Source: Gloeocapsa sp. DLM2.Bin57
Lineage (GTDB): Bacteria; Cyanobacteriota; Cyanobacteriia; Cyanobacteriales; Gloeocapsaceae
Assembly: GCA_007693955.1 (NCBI GenBank)
Contig: RECR01000066.1
Location: 1 to 64,000 of the forward strand
Direction: 5' to 3'
Length of the DNA: 64,000 bases
Positions 10,571 through 20,419 of this stretch are shown piece by piece. Position 1 is the first letter of the stretch; the number at the start of each line of letters is the position of its first letter. Below the pieces are notes generated by a model that was given only the letters and a program-made list of their open reading frames with translations, had not been told where the DNA came from and searched no databases. Both the position numbers and the translations under genes were made by a program.

Positions 10571-11458
10571 ATGAAAAAACGCTTTTCACCCCTAACTTGG
10601 TTAGATCAAGATAACTTTGCAGCTTGGTTATTTTTGACTCCCGCCTTAGTTTTACTCGGTATCTTTCTCTTTTGGCCCATTCTTTATCTCATCTACCTGA
10701 GTTTTACGGATGGTAATCTTGGTAGTCAAGGTAGTCATTGGGTAGGGATTCAAAATTATCTCAAGCTATTAACCGATGATGACTTTCGTCAAGTAATTGG
10801 TAACACTCTTTATTTTACTATTGCCACGGTTATACCTAGTATTATTATTCCTTTGATTTTAGCAGTTCTACTGAATCAATCTTTACCAACCCGAGGATTA
10901 TTGCGAACAGCTTATTTTCTTCCCTCGGTTACCTCTCTAGTTGCGGTTGGGTTAGGTTTTCGTTGGTTATTTCAAACCGATGGACCTGTCAATAGTTTAC
11001 TAGAGTTTTTCGGGATTAAAGCTATCCCTTGGTTAAGTAGTGGGGTTTGGGCGATGTTAGTTTTAATTTTACTAAGTATTTGGAAACAATTAGGTTTTAA
11101 CCTAGTAGTCTTTTTAGCAGGGTTACAAACTATCCCGGGATCTCTCTATGAAGCAGCAGAATTAGATGGGGCTAATCCTTGGGCTAAATTTTGGTACGTT
11201 ACCTTACCAGGATTAAAACCTACTTTGATCTTTGTGGTAGTAACTACGGTTATTTTTACCCTGCGCAGTTTTGAACAAGTTTACGTGATTACTGGTGGAG
11301 GTCCAGTAAATTCTACTAATATTTTAGCTTTTTATGTTTATCAAGAAGCTTTTGCTCGTTTTCAATTTGGTTATGCAGCAACTGGAGCTACTTTATTATT
11401 ATTAGTGACCTTATTTTTTGTTTATTTACAGTTAAAAACTTGGTCAGAAGAAGATTGA
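10571..11458 (+). CDS. Sugar-type ABC transporter permease, MalF/UgpA family
   Basis: A 295-residue inner-membrane permease with six predicted helices, an N-terminal AAWLFLTPALVLLGIFLFWP helix and the EAA loop EAAELDGANPWAKFWYVTLPGLKPT near 195-220, the contact point for the ATPase. It belongs to the carbohydrate-uptake CUT1 group (sugars, glycerol-3-phosphate). The second permease, binding protein and ATPase usually encoded beside it are absent, so the transporter is assembled from scattered genes or this is an orphan. Confidence 0.9.
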   Translation: MKKRFSPLTWLDQDNFAAWLFLTPALVLLGIFLFWPILYLIYLSFTDGNLGSQGSHWVGIQNYLKLLTDDDFRQVIGNTLYFTIATVIPSIIIPLILAVLLNQSLPTRGLLRTAYFLPSVTSLVAVGLGFRWLFQTDGPVNSLLEFFGIKAIPWLSSGVWAMLVLILLSIWKQLGFNLVVFLAGLQTIPGSLYEAAELDGANPWAKFWYVTLPGLKPTLIFVVVTTVIFTLRSFEQVYVITGGGPVNSTNILAFYVYQEAFARFQFGYAATGATLLLLVTLFFVYLQLKTWSEED

Positions 11459-11482
11459 AAACCAGTTATTTATGATTCCTTA

Positions 11483-12553
11483 TTACTTACCATGACTGAC
11501 TCGCCAGCTTAATTTAGAATGTAACCAAAAATTCCAAAAAGTAACCACAGCGATCGCCATTAAATTAGCTATATATTTCCCCCCAGGAAAATTGCCAAAC
11601 CTTAGATAATTATAAAGGATATATAACACCACAACACTAATCACTAAACCAGTCAAACAAACAAAATTAAACTTGAGTAACCTTTTTAACTTAGGGATAA
11701 TTCCAGGTTGTTGTTTAGCAACATCTCGAAAAGTCCAAGCATCATTCCACAAAAAGTTATGAATAACTCCTGCTTCAGCAGAAAGACTTTTACTCAAAAT
11801 AATAGGAAGATTAAACCAATTAGGATCACTAAAAATAAATAGTACAGTCATATCAACAATTACTCCACCAATTCCCACGATACAAAATTGAATAAATCGA
11901 GAAGAAATAGAGAAGCGTAACCTAATTAAATGTTGAAAATAATCAAAATATTCTCGATAGCTTAAATCACTTTTTGCTTGTGGACAAACATAATTAATCT
12001 CAGCTATTTTATAAATCTTCCCTTTACCCATTATTTCTAAAAGAATTTGAGTATCAATGGGAGTAAATTTGTGCTGTGTAATGGCTTCTCTACGTACTAA
12101 AAAATAATTACTGAGAGGATCGCCTAAACGATTGATAATTTCTGGTAAAATTAATAATCCCAAAGTCTTAGCAATAGGAGAGAAACGACGAGGAGTTAAA
12201 TTACCTACCGCTAAATCTGCACCTCTTTCTATCTCTTGCAGTAATTGTAATAATATCTCTGGGGGAGGTTGCATATCTGCGGGAATAACACCAAGAATAT
12301 TTCCTTGTGCAACTTGCCAACCACGAATGATAGTATCTGCTAAACTTAAATGGGAACTCGGTGGTATTGTTTTAAGATGAGGATATTGTCTGGCTAAATC
12401 TTCTGGAATGATTAACTCATAATTTCTCGGAATGACGCGATCGAGAAGATGTATAATAGCGTCGATAGTCGCTCTATTACTCCTAGGAAGTACTAAAGAT
12501 AGTTTCAGGGTAGGAATGAGTACAGGAATAGTTAACCCAGACTTATTAAGCAT
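11483..12553 (-). CDS. Fused GT2-like domain and GtrA membrane domain
   Basis: Residues 1-205 resemble dolichol-phosphate-mannose-synthase-like GT2 enzymes (GWQVAQGNILGVIPADMQPPPEIL; GADLAVGNLTPRR). Residues 225-350 form a GtrA domain of four helices (FCIVGIGGVIVDMTVLFIF; NFLWNDAWTFRD; FNFVCLTGLVISVVVLYIL). GtrA proteins help move polyprenyl-linked sugars across the membrane. The usual DADLQHPPE is here PADMQPPPE, and the N-terminal V(D/E)DGS motif is missing, so activity of the GT domain is doubtful. It faces away from the plus-strand neighbours. Confidence 0.83.
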   Translation of the reverse strand: MLNKSGLTIPVLIPTLKLSLVLPRSNRATIDAIIHLLDRVIPRNYELIIPEDLARQYPHLKTIPPSSHLSLADTIIRGWQVAQGNILGVIPADMQPPPEILLQLLQEIERGADLAVGNLTPRRFSPIAKTLGLLILPEIINRLGDPLSNYFLVRREAITQHKFTPIDTQILLEIMGKGKIYKIAEINYVCPQAKSDLSYREYFDYFQHLIRLRFSISSRFIQFCIVGIGGVIVDMTVLFIFSDPNWFNLPIILSKSLSAEAGVIHNFLWNDAWTFRDVAKQQPGIIPKLKRLLKFNFVCLTGLVISVVVLYILYNYLRFGNFPGGKYIANLMAIAVVTFWNFWLHSKLSWRVSHGK

Positions 12554-12626
12554 TTAACTAACAGATTGTGAATACATGGTTGAAATTAACTTAGATTAAC
12601 ATAGATATCTATCCAATTAAATATGT

Positions 12627-14309
12627 TTATTGACTTGGGGGAGTTTTCCAGATAAAACCAGCTTTAATTCCTTTCTCAGGATTGCGTAATTGAATATCAC
12701 GTTGAATTGGTAAAGTCGCACAAGGTAATTGACGCTGCCAACATTGGATTTTAAAATTGTCAGGATAATAATATTCTACATCATTTACTTGACCTTTAAC
12801 TAGGGGAAATGAAGGTAATTTAGCTGGTAATAACAAGCGATTATTTAAGTTATCCCATCCCCGAATTATTAAAATAAAAATTAAAAAGACTAAAACTAAT
12901 CTAAGGTATTTTTGTGGTTGAGATAACCTAAATTTAAGATTTAATAAGTAATTAGCAGTAAATAAAGCAGGAATCATCATCAAATAACCTACACCGAATC
13001 TAAATAAAGGACTAAGACTCATAATAAAAGTTGTCCCGGATAAGCCTAGAAAAATAACCCAATTTATCTCTGTTTTTTTACTAAATAATAATAGGTAAAA
13101 ACCTAATCCTACTGAAATAAGATAACTCACAAAGGTTATCAACATTTGTTTAGATCTAGTCAACCATTTATAACGTTGTTGCACTATTTTGACTAAAGGG
13201 TTTACCTCAGAACCTTCAAAGTCAATATGATCAATATTACCTATCATATTCACTTCAGCTGCGATTGTTTCTTGAGCTACGGTCCAAGGTAAATTTAAAC
13301 ATAAGACACTAGAAGGATATAATGGACATCCAGAAGTGCGCAGAGAAACCAAGGTATTAGGTAATAAAAGAATAATAGTTAAAGCTATTGCTACTACAAT
13401 TTTCTTGGTTCTCCATACATAAAACAATAATACTAAACCTAGCAAAGGTATCGCTGTTAATTTAATACTAAATGCACCGCTCGCTAAAATTAGAGGTATC
13501 CATTGACTATTAATACTATTGACAACTATTAGCATTGACCAAGCCACTATACCAATTAAAAACGCTATGGGTATATCTTGGGAAAAAGAAATAACACTAA
13601 AACCATTATTATTATCAGCTAAATAAATAAAAGAAATTAAACAGACAAAGATGACCGCAAACCAATCAGCTATTTTCCCATTTTGACTTAAAGCTTGATT
13701 TAAGCCAATTAAGCCCCAAAAAAAGAAGATTAAGAAGATAAAACCATTACTAACAGCCCCAATATTATCTCCTAAAGCGTTAGGTAATAAAGGTGCGGTA
13801 AAACCAAACCAAGACGAAGTAAAACCAAAGCGGGAGTGGATTAAACCTATCCCTGTCACCACACCATATTTAGCTAACCAATAAATTGAACCTACATGAT
13901 ATAAACCACTATCAAACCAGATAACTTGTTGACTGCTAAAAGCAGCAGTAGCAATAGTTAAAGCTAAACCTTGGACTAAAATAACAGGAGTAAGAAACCG
14001 TTGTAATTGTCTGAAATCTTGCCAGGTATTAGTTGATAATTGCGCAACTATCAACCAAATCAAAGCAACCAATAAACCAACCCAAGGAGATAAAGGTAAA
14101 ATGAGTGCAATAGCAAAGTTAGAAATACTCAGTAAAACAATTCCCAACCAAATAGCTACAATAAAGCGATCACCACCAGGAGTAAAAGCTTGGTCATGAC
14201 CTAAATTGAGGACAAAAAGACCAATAAATAGACAAATTGGTAGCAATATTAACCAAATAATCAATAAGTAAAGCATGCTTTCAAAATGGTAGATAATTTT
14301 CCTTGACAA
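12627..14309 (-). CDS. Polytopic membrane protein, possible glycosyltransferase C-fold
   Basis: A 560-residue protein with about twelve hydrophobic segments and a soluble C-terminal tail after residue 490 containing cysteines (FKIQCWQRQLPCATLP). An aromatic, Arg-containing loop (SRFGFTSSWFGFTAPLLPNALGD, near 160-182) lies in the region where GT-C enzymes have their catalytic first loop. I cannot place it in a named family. By location beside the GtrA fusion and GT2 genes it probably acts on lipid-linked sugars or the glycan, which is inference. Confidence 0.7.
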   Translation of the reverse strand: MSRKIIYHFESMLYLLIIWLILLPICLFIGLFVLNLGHDQAFTPGGDRFIVAIWLGIVLLSISNFAIALILPLSPWVGLLVALIWLIVAQLSTNTWQDFRQLQRFLTPVILVQGLALTIATAAFSSQQVIWFDSGLYHVGSIYWLAKYGVVTGIGLIHSRFGFTSSWFGFTAPLLPNALGDNIGAVSNGFIFLIFFFWGLIGLNQALSQNGKIADWFAVIFVCLISFIYLADNNNGFSVISFSQDIPIAFLIGIVAWSMLIVVNSINSQWIPLILASGAFSIKLTAIPLLGLVLLFYVWRTKKIVVAIALTIILLLPNTLVSLRTSGCPLYPSSVLCLNLPWTVAQETIAAEVNMIGNIDHIDFEGSEVNPLVKIVQQRYKWLTRSKQMLITFVSYLISVGLGFYLLLFSKKTEINWVIFLGLSGTTFIMSLSPLFRFGVGYLMMIPALFTANYLLNLKFRLSQPQKYLRLVLVFLIFILIIRGWDNLNNRLLLPAKLPSFPLVKGQVNDVEYYYPDNFKIQCWQRQLPCATLPIQRDIQLRNPEKGIKAGFIWKTPPSQ

Positions 14310-14360
14310 AACCTAAACAATAGGTTAATAATCAATAACATAAATTATTATAAAAATACA

Positions 14361-15356
14361 ATGCTTCAAAAAACAATTTCAGTAATTATACCTGTTTATA
14401 ACGGTGGTGAAGCTTTTTACAAATGTCTTACTAGTTTAAAAGATAGCCATAGTAAGCCATTAGAAGTCATTGTCATAGCCGATGGCGATACCGATGGTTC
14501 AGGAGAATTAGCCGCCGAGTTTGGAGCAAAAGTACTACGCAACGAAACTAGTCAAGGACCAGCAGCAGCTAGAAATAAGGGTGCAGCAATAGCTAGAGGA
14601 GATATTTTATTTTTTATAGACGCAGATGTCACCATTTATCCCGATACCCTAGAAAAAGTAGCTGAGGTTTTCACCTCTGAGCCAGATTTAGCCGCTTTAA
14701 TTGGTTCTTATGACGATGAACCAGGTGCACCTAATTTTCTCTCTCAGTATAGAAATCTTTTTCACCATTATAATCATCAAATCAGTAAAGAAGAAGCCTC
14801 AACTTTTTGGGGAGCTTGTGGGGGTATTAAAAGAGAAATTTTCTTGAAAATAGGCGGTTTTGATGAAAAATATCGTCGTCCTTGTATCGAAGATATTGAG
14901 TTAGGATACCGTCTCAAAGCCTCAGGTTATTCTATTCGTCTCTGTAAAGAGATACACGTCAAACATCTCAAGCATTGGACACCCTATTCTATGTTAAGAG
15001 CAGATGTGTTTTACCGCGCTTTACCTTGGACAGAATTAATTCATCGTCAGGGTTATCTACCCAATGACCTCAATTTACAATGGTCAAGTCGTTTGAGTGT
15101 GTTATTAGTTTATGGATTATTAGCGTTATCGTTCCAAGCAATTTGGACACCGTCTGTATTAACAATAACAGTATTAATAATTGTGGCACTATTAAGCCTT
15201 AACGCTTCGGTATATAATTTTTTCCTAGAAAAGCGGGGCGTTTTATTTACAATCAGAACTCTTCCTTGGCACTGGTTTTATTACTTCTATAGTGGTGCTA
15301 GTTTTGCCATAGGAACAATTCGTTATTGGTTACGTCAAAAATTAAAACAAGCCTAG
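14361..15356 (+). CDS. Family 2 glycosyltransferase
   Basis: A 331-residue GT-A enzyme. The N-terminal 220 residues show ISVIIPVYNGG, VIADGDTDGSGELA, ARNKGAAIARGDILFFIDADV (DxD metal site) and WGACGGIKREIFLKIGGFDEKYRRPCIEDIELGYRLKASG (acceptor/catalytic ED region). Two or three hydrophobic segments at the C-terminus (250-320) anchor it to the membrane. It stands at the head of a three-gene run with the Glf-like flavoprotein and the flippase. Confidence 0.93.
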   Translation: MLQKTISVIIPVYNGGEAFYKCLTSLKDSHSKPLEVIVIADGDTDGSGELAAEFGAKVLRNETSQGPAAARNKGAAIARGDILFFIDADVTIYPDTLEKVAEVFTSEPDLAALIGSYDDEPGAPNFLSQYRNLFHHYNHQISKEEASTFWGACGGIKREIFLKIGGFDEKYRRPCIEDIELGYRLKASGYSIRLCKEIHVKHLKHWTPYSMLRADVFYRALPWTELIHRQGYLPNDLNLQWSSRLSVLLVYGLLALSFQAIWTPSVLTITVLIIVALLSLNASVYNFFLEKRGVLFTIRTLPWHWFYYFYSGASFAIGTIRYWLRQKLKQA

Positions 15357-15358
15357 AA

Positions 15359-16837
15359 ATGATACAAGCAACCTCTCAAAATAGTGAGTTTAATGCTTAC
15401 AACCCTAATTCTCCTACTACCATTGTTATTGGCGGAGGTCCGGCCGGTTTAACTGCGGCTTACCAACTAGCTAAACAGGGCTGGCGTTCTGTCATACTAG
15501 AACAAGGCGATCGCGTAGGAGGGATATCCCGCACAGAAACTTATAAAGATTATCGCTTTGACATTGGAGGACACCGATTTTTTACCAAAGTTCCCGAAGT
15601 CCAAGAACTATGGTACGAAGTTTTAGAAGATGATTTTATTAAAGTCCCTCGTTTATCCCGTATTTACTACAAGGGTAAGTTCTTTAATTATCCTATAGAG
15701 CCTTTTAACGCGTTAATCAATTTGGGGATTGTCTATAGCTTTTTAAGTGTCTATAGTTATCTCAAAATCAAGCTAAAACCCCTACCCGTAGAGGAGAACT
15801 TTGAACAATGGGTAACTAATCGCTTTGGAGAGCGTCTTTACCAAACCTTTTTTAAAAGTTATACCGAGAAGGTCTGGGGTATTCCCTGTAACCAAATTCG
15901 GGCTGATTGGGCAGCACAACGTATTAAAGGTTTATCTTTGAAAAAAGCCTTGATTAACGCTTTTTTTGGGAGTAACGATACTAAAACCTTGATCAAAGAA
16001 TTTGATTATCCTATTTTAGGACCAGGGATGATGTGGGAAACCTTCCAACAAAAGCTAGAAAACCAAGGCTCACCAGTTTACTTAAACACAAAAGTAGTTA
16101 AGGTAGAAAGAGTTGGTCAACGTATTACCAAAGTTATTGCTGAACACCAAGGAGAAACTAGGGAAATCACAGGAGATTATTTTCTTTCTAGTATGCCTGT
16201 AACGGCTTTATTGCGTTGTCTAGACCCCTTACCCCCTGAAACAGTGCTGCAAGCGGCTAATGGTCTCAAATACCGTGATTTCTTGATTGTCCCCCTAATT
16301 ATTCAAGAAAAGGATCTCTTTCCGGATAATTGGATTTATATCCATAGTCCCGAATTTAAAGTAGGACGTATCCAAAACTTTAAAAATTGGAGTCCGAAAA
16401 TGGTCCCTGATCCTAATAAAACTTGTTTAGGGATGGAGTATTTTTGTAGCGTTGGAGATGAATTATGGTCAATGTCAGATCAAGAATTGATCCAATTGGC
16501 TAGTGAAGAAATAGTCGCACTTGGTTTAGTAGATAACCTTGGTAAAGTTGAAGATGCTACGGTGATTCGTCAGTTAAAAGCATACCCTGTTTATGACGGT
16601 GAGTACCAACAACACCTCAAGGTTATCCAAGACTATATCACTGGTTTTGAAAATCTACAGACAGTTGGACGTAATGGTATGCACCGCTATAATAACCAAG
16701 ATCATTCTATGTTGACTGGAATCTTAGCAGCTAAAAATATTCTCGGAGCTGATTTTGATTTGTGGAAAGTTAATACAGAACGTTCTTATCAAGAAGAGTT
16801 TATGACTAAAAATGAGTCAAGCAGAAGTTTTAGCTAA
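15359..16837 (+). CDS. FAD-dependent oxidoreductase/UDP-galactopyranose-mutase-like protein
   Basis: The N-terminus carries the FAD-binding GGGPAGLTAAYQLAKQG and GGISRTETYKDYRFDIGGHRFF. Later NPIP-like stretches (FFNYPIEPFNALINLG; KVWGIPCNQIRADWAAQRIKGLSLKK) and the C-terminal GRNGMHRYNNQDHSMLTGILAA, which completes FAD binding, resemble the Glf/amine-oxidase fold used to rearrange nucleotide sugars. The ATG three bases after the upstream stop is preferred over an in-frame TTG at 15326, which would extend the protein by 11 residues into the GT gene. The exact substrate is unknown. Confidence 0.87.
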   Translation: MIQATSQNSEFNAYNPNSPTTIVIGGGPAGLTAAYQLAKQGWRSVILEQGDRVGGISRTETYKDYRFDIGGHRFFTKVPEVQELWYEVLEDDFIKVPRLSRIYYKGKFFNYPIEPFNALINLGIVYSFLSVYSYLKIKLKPLPVEENFEQWVTNRFGERLYQTFFKSYTEKVWGIPCNQIRADWAAQRIKGLSLKKALINAFFGSNDTKTLIKEFDYPILGPGMMWETFQQKLENQGSPVYLNTKVVKVERVGQRITKVIAEHQGETREITGDYFLSSMPVTALLRCLDPLPPETVLQAANGLKYRDFLIVPLIIQEKDLFPDNWIYIHSPEFKVGRIQNFKNWSPKMVPDPNKTCLGMEYFCSVGDELWSMSDQELIQLASEEIVALGLVDNLGKVEDATVIRQLKAYPVYDGEYQQHLKVIQDYITGFENLQTVGRNGMHRYNNQDHSMLTGILAAKNILGADFDLWKVNTERSYQEEFMTKNESSRSFS

Positions 16838-16855
16838 TCCTTTGACTTGGTGTCT

Positions 16856-18307
16856 ATGAACATCAAAACAAAAGCTATTCAAGGTGCTATCTGGTCTATA
16901 ATCCAACACTGGGGTAGTCAAGCGGGATCTTTTATCATTTTTATGATTCTAGCTCGCTTGTTAACCCCAGAAGATTTTGGTCTAGTTAGCTTAGCTAATG
17001 TTTTTTTGATATTTTTAAATATCTTTTTAGAACAAGGTTTGACACCTGCATTAGTTCAACGGGAAGAACTAGAAACTGAACATTTAGATACAGGATTTTG
17101 GATTCAAGTAATTAGTGGTATCTTACTTTTTCTGATTAGTTTACTTTTAGCTGGGCAATTAGCAGTAATTTTTCAACAACCACAACTTACACCAATTTTA
17201 CGTTGTTTTGCAGGTTTATTGATTATAAATTCTTTGGGTCAAATACCTAAAGCAATTCTCCAGCGAGATTTTGGTTTTAAAATTATGGCAATTCGCTCAT
17301 TAATCGCTATTACAATTAGCGGAATTGTGGGCATTACTATGGCTTTTTCTGGTTTCGGTGTTTGGAGTTTAGTTGGTCAACAGTTAACCTTTGAATCTGT
17401 TGTAGTTTTAGTGATGTGGAGAGCAATAAAATGGCGTCCACAATTTAGGTTCTCAAAAAAACATTTTCAGGATTTATTTGGTTTTAGTATCTATGTTTTA
17501 CTTTATAAAGTTGTAAAATTCTTTGAAAGAAATTCTGATAATTTGTTGATTGGCTATTTTTTAGGGGAAGTAGCTTTAGGTTATTACGCGATCGCCTATC
17601 GTATCCTGGAAGTTATGACTCAATTACTAGTCAATACTATTAATCAGGTCTCTCTCCCTGTTTTCTCACGATTACAGAAACAACCAGAGTATTTTCGTCA
17701 AGCTTTTTACCGAGTAACTCAATTAATTACCTTAATCGCTTTTCCTGCTTTTTTGGGTATGCTAACATTAGCGCCTATTGTTATTACTACTTTGTTTGGT
17801 GAACAATGGAGTAATTCTGTACCTGTGATGAGAATATTAACGTTTATGGGTATTCTCTCCTCTCTTTCTTTTTTAAATTTGGCTGTTTTTGTCGCTCTGG
17901 GTAAACCTGATTGGCGACTTTGGTTGAGTTTATTTAATGGTATTTTCAGTTTTCTAGTGGCTTTATTGGTAATAGACAAAGGTATTATTGCTGTAGCAAT
18001 AGCTTTTGTGGTTGGGGTTTATAGTATTTTTCCTGCTAATTTATGGTTATTAAAGAAACTAATTAATATTTCTTGGTTAACTTATTTTAAACAGTTTCTA
18101 ACTCCTTTATTAGGTTCTTCAGTTATGGTTGCTTCTCTTTATTTAACAACATACTTTTTGGAGATTTGGTTATCTCCTATAGCTTTACTATTAGTTTGTA
18201 CAGCAGTTGGTCTGTTGAGTTATCCTTTAACCATTAGATTAATTAACCCCCAACTTTTCCAAGAGTTACTCAGTCTTTTTTCTTTAGCCACTGCTAAGAA
18301 GGATTGA
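16856..18307 (+). CDS. Polysaccharide flippase/translocase, Wzx (PST/MATE) family
   Basis: About 483 residues with twelve to fourteen hydrophobic segments. GAIWSIIQHWGSQAGSFIIFMILARLLTPEDFGLVSLANVFLIFL at the N-terminus is the hallmark of the MOP-superfamily polysaccharide flippases. It should move a lipid-linked repeat unit across the plasma membrane. I place the start at the ATG at 16856; the TTG at 16847 adds three residues without obvious conservation. It ends the GT2-Glf-Wzx run. Confidence 0.92.
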   Translation: MNIKTKAIQGAIWSIIQHWGSQAGSFIIFMILARLLTPEDFGLVSLANVFLIFLNIFLEQGLTPALVQREELETEHLDTGFWIQVISGILLFLISLLLAGQLAVIFQQPQLTPILRCFAGLLIINSLGQIPKAILQRDFGFKIMAIRSLIAITISGIVGITMAFSGFGVWSLVGQQLTFESVVVLVMWRAIKWRPQFRFSKKHFQDLFGFSIYVLLYKVVKFFERNSDNLLIGYFLGEVALGYYAIAYRILEVMTQLLVNTINQVSLPVFSRLQKQPEYFRQAFYRVTQLITLIAFPAFLGMLTLAPIVITTLFGEQWSNSVPVMRILTFMGILSSLSFLNLAVFVALGKPDWRLWLSLFNGIFSFLVALLVIDKGIIAVAIAFVVGVYSIFPANLWLLKKLINISWLTYFKQFLTPLLGSSVMVASLYLTTYFLEIWLSPIALLLVCTAVGLLSYPLTIRLINPQLFQELLSLFSLATAKKD

Positions 18308-18380
18308 TATGACTCTCCTGACACAGAGGAGAGACACCATTAATAGCTAACATGAGTGCATAAGTGCTTTGCGCGTAGCG

Positions 18381-19277
18381 CTATATATTTAGAGACCATT
18401 CGGTAAAATCATAACCAGTGTATTCTCGTAAACGATTAATATCATCTTGAAAATATTTAACTAATTTACTTTGTAAATCTGATGTTAACTGCGGTTTGTT
18501 AACAGGTGCAGAAAAAGGAAAATAAATTATCTGTTTTAGATTATATCTTACAGCAGGATGAAGATTATCAATTTTAGTCATTATTGGAAGTTCAGCTATA
18601 GCATTGCCCAGATTGTTTTTGCGACGTTTATAGATAGATTTATGCAGTTTTTTCTGATAATTGTTTAGATTAATATCTTCAGATACTGCTAAAAATCTAA
18701 AAATTGTTTGTAGGGTTTTCTGAGGGAAATGTTCTAATTGTTCAGAGGTTAAAATCAAAATGTTAGAGGAAGGAAAATAGCGTAAATACTGCTCTAATTG
18801 CCAGTAATAACGACTGCGACAAACATAAGGATTATAGGGATTATTTTCAAAATCTGCTAGTACTTCTGTAATAGAGCAATTTTCTCTACCATCAGCGTAG
18901 CGATGAACATAATGAGAAATAATTCTTTCTATTGGATCTCGAAGAATATAAATAAGTTTAGCATGGGGAATTGTAGAATAGAGTCTTTCTGGAACTCCTT
19001 GCCAATTAGGATAATAGGTATAATTTGGGGAGGCTTCGCCGTAAATTTTAGCGTTACCTGTAAATTTTGACTGATACCATTCAATTCCTTTATGCCAATT
19101 TTTTTCCTCAATGAAAAAGTTTAATTCTTTTTCCCGTGACATGGAAATATCAGGATGACAATTAAGGTAATAGTGTAAACTCGTTGTTCCGCATTTCATA
19201 CCACCAATAATAATAAAGTCTGGAAGCCTTCCTGGTTCTTCTTTCAAGAAAGATGTTTGTTTAATTGTCAAAGCCAT
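18381..19277 (-). CDS. Sulfotransferase-domain protein
   Basis: A 298-residue soluble enzyme. FIIIGGMKCGTTSLHYYL near residue 22 is the 5'-phosphosulfate-binding loop and YILRDPIERIISHYVHRYADG near 108 the 3'-phosphate site of PAPS sulfotransferases. In a glycan locus it most likely puts sulfate on an extracellular polysaccharide or glycolipid. It is convergent with the flippase gene and opposite in strand to it. Confidence 0.92.
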   Translation of the reverse strand: MALTIKQTSFLKEEPGRLPDFIIIGGMKCGTTSLHYYLNCHPDISMSREKELNFFIEEKNWHKGIEWYQSKFTGNAKIYGEASPNYTYYPNWQGVPERLYSTIPHAKLIYILRDPIERIISHYVHRYADGRENCSITEVLADFENNPYNPYVCRSRYYWQLEQYLRYFPSSNILILTSEQLEHFPQKTLQTIFRFLAVSEDINLNNYQKKLHKSIYKRRKNNLGNAIAELPIMTKIDNLHPAVRYNLKQIIYFPFSAPVNKPQLTSDLQSKLVKYFQDDINRLREYTGYDFTEWSLNI

Positions 19278-19507
19278 AGGATTAAACTTAGTTAAAATTA
19301 AATTGTTTTGACAGTCTAACTATAAAACAATAACGCCATTTACCAATAAAACGTTTCTAAGATATTCTAACCATTTTTGTAACGTAAATATTACATTATT
19401 AATTTGGTTAACTAGTTTAAAGCCCCATTTTTGGCGACTTTTCACAGATATTATTGCATATTTTTAATTGTTTGGCTATAATTTTGGTGATAAAACTAGG
19501 TTTTAAC

Positions 19508-20419
19508 TTAAATACTTTCTCCTCTTGTTAATTTCTGTTGGAAAAACCCAGCTACATTAGCAACCTGAGAAAGCCAAAATAAACTAGCTATTAATGTTCC
19601 TGGAAGCCAAGATTTATGACCAAAAGGATAAGTTAGTAAATTGACATAAAAAGTCAGAGGTTCTACTTTTATTTTACCGTCTAAACCTTGAGCTTTATTC
19701 TGATGAAAAAAATAAGCACCACGACCATAATTAAAATGCTGACGCCAAAATTTAGCTAAAGTTAAATAGTGAGAGTGAGCTATTTCTGCTTCTGGAATAT
19801 ATCTAAGAGTATAACCCAGTTGTAAAGCGCGATCGCAAAATTCCCGATCTTCTCCCGCAGCGAGAGGAAAATTAATATTAAATCCTCCCATTTTCTCAAA
19901 TATTTCTCTAGGTAAAGCGATATTATTAGAAGCAAAAAACAAAGGTGTTTCTGTTTCTACATTATAGTATTGATACAGATAATCAATCAATAATTGACTC
20001 GCTTCTGAATAAAGATTATCTGTTAACTTATTAAGAGTATGACCCCCTAATAAACTATCAGGTGTACCAGCAAAACCAGCAGCAAAAGCATTTAACCAAT
20101 CGGGTAAAGCCTCACAATCATCATCAGTAAAAACTAGAAAACAACCTTTAGCTACCTCTGCTCCCGCATTTCTCGCTTTAGCAGGACCACTATTAGCTTG
20201 TTTAATTAAGCGAAGATGTAATTGATCACCATAGGGATTAACAACTGGCTCTAAATCCATAGGACTACCATCGTCCACCACAATTACCTCAAAATCATCC
20301 CGAGGATAATTGAGACCAGTCAGAGACTGCAAACAAGCAGCGATCGATTGTGGACGAGAGTAAGTCGGAATAATGATCGAAAAAATCCGTTGATTACACC
20401 GAAGTTGTTCTGAGTTCAT
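19508..20419 (-). CDS. Family 2 glycosyltransferase
   Basis: A 303-residue GT-A protein with FSIIIPTYSRPQSIAACL, VIVVDDGSPMDLEPV, GPAKARNAGAEVAKGCFLVFTDDDCEALPDWL (DDD metal site) and AAGEDREFCDRALQLG (ED acceptor region), plus a C-terminal hydrophobic stretch (282-297). It is a close relative of the GT at 22080-22967. The first 26 nt overlap the upstream phosphodiesterase gene, indicating one transcript. Confidence 0.93.
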   Translation of the reverse strand: MNSEQLRCNQRIFSIIIPTYSRPQSIAACLQSLTGLNYPRDDFEVIVVDDGSPMDLEPVVNPYGDQLHLRLIKQANSGPAKARNAGAEVAKGCFLVFTDDDCEALPDWLNAFAAGFAGTPDSLLGGHTLNKLTDNLYSEASQLLIDYLYQYYNVETETPLFFASNNIALPREIFEKMGGFNINFPLAAGEDREFCDRALQLGYTLRYIPEAEIAHSHYLTLAKFWRQHFNYGRGAYFFHQNKAQGLDGKIKVEPLTFYVNLLTYPFGHKSWLPGTLIASLFWLSQVANVAGFFQQKLTRGESI

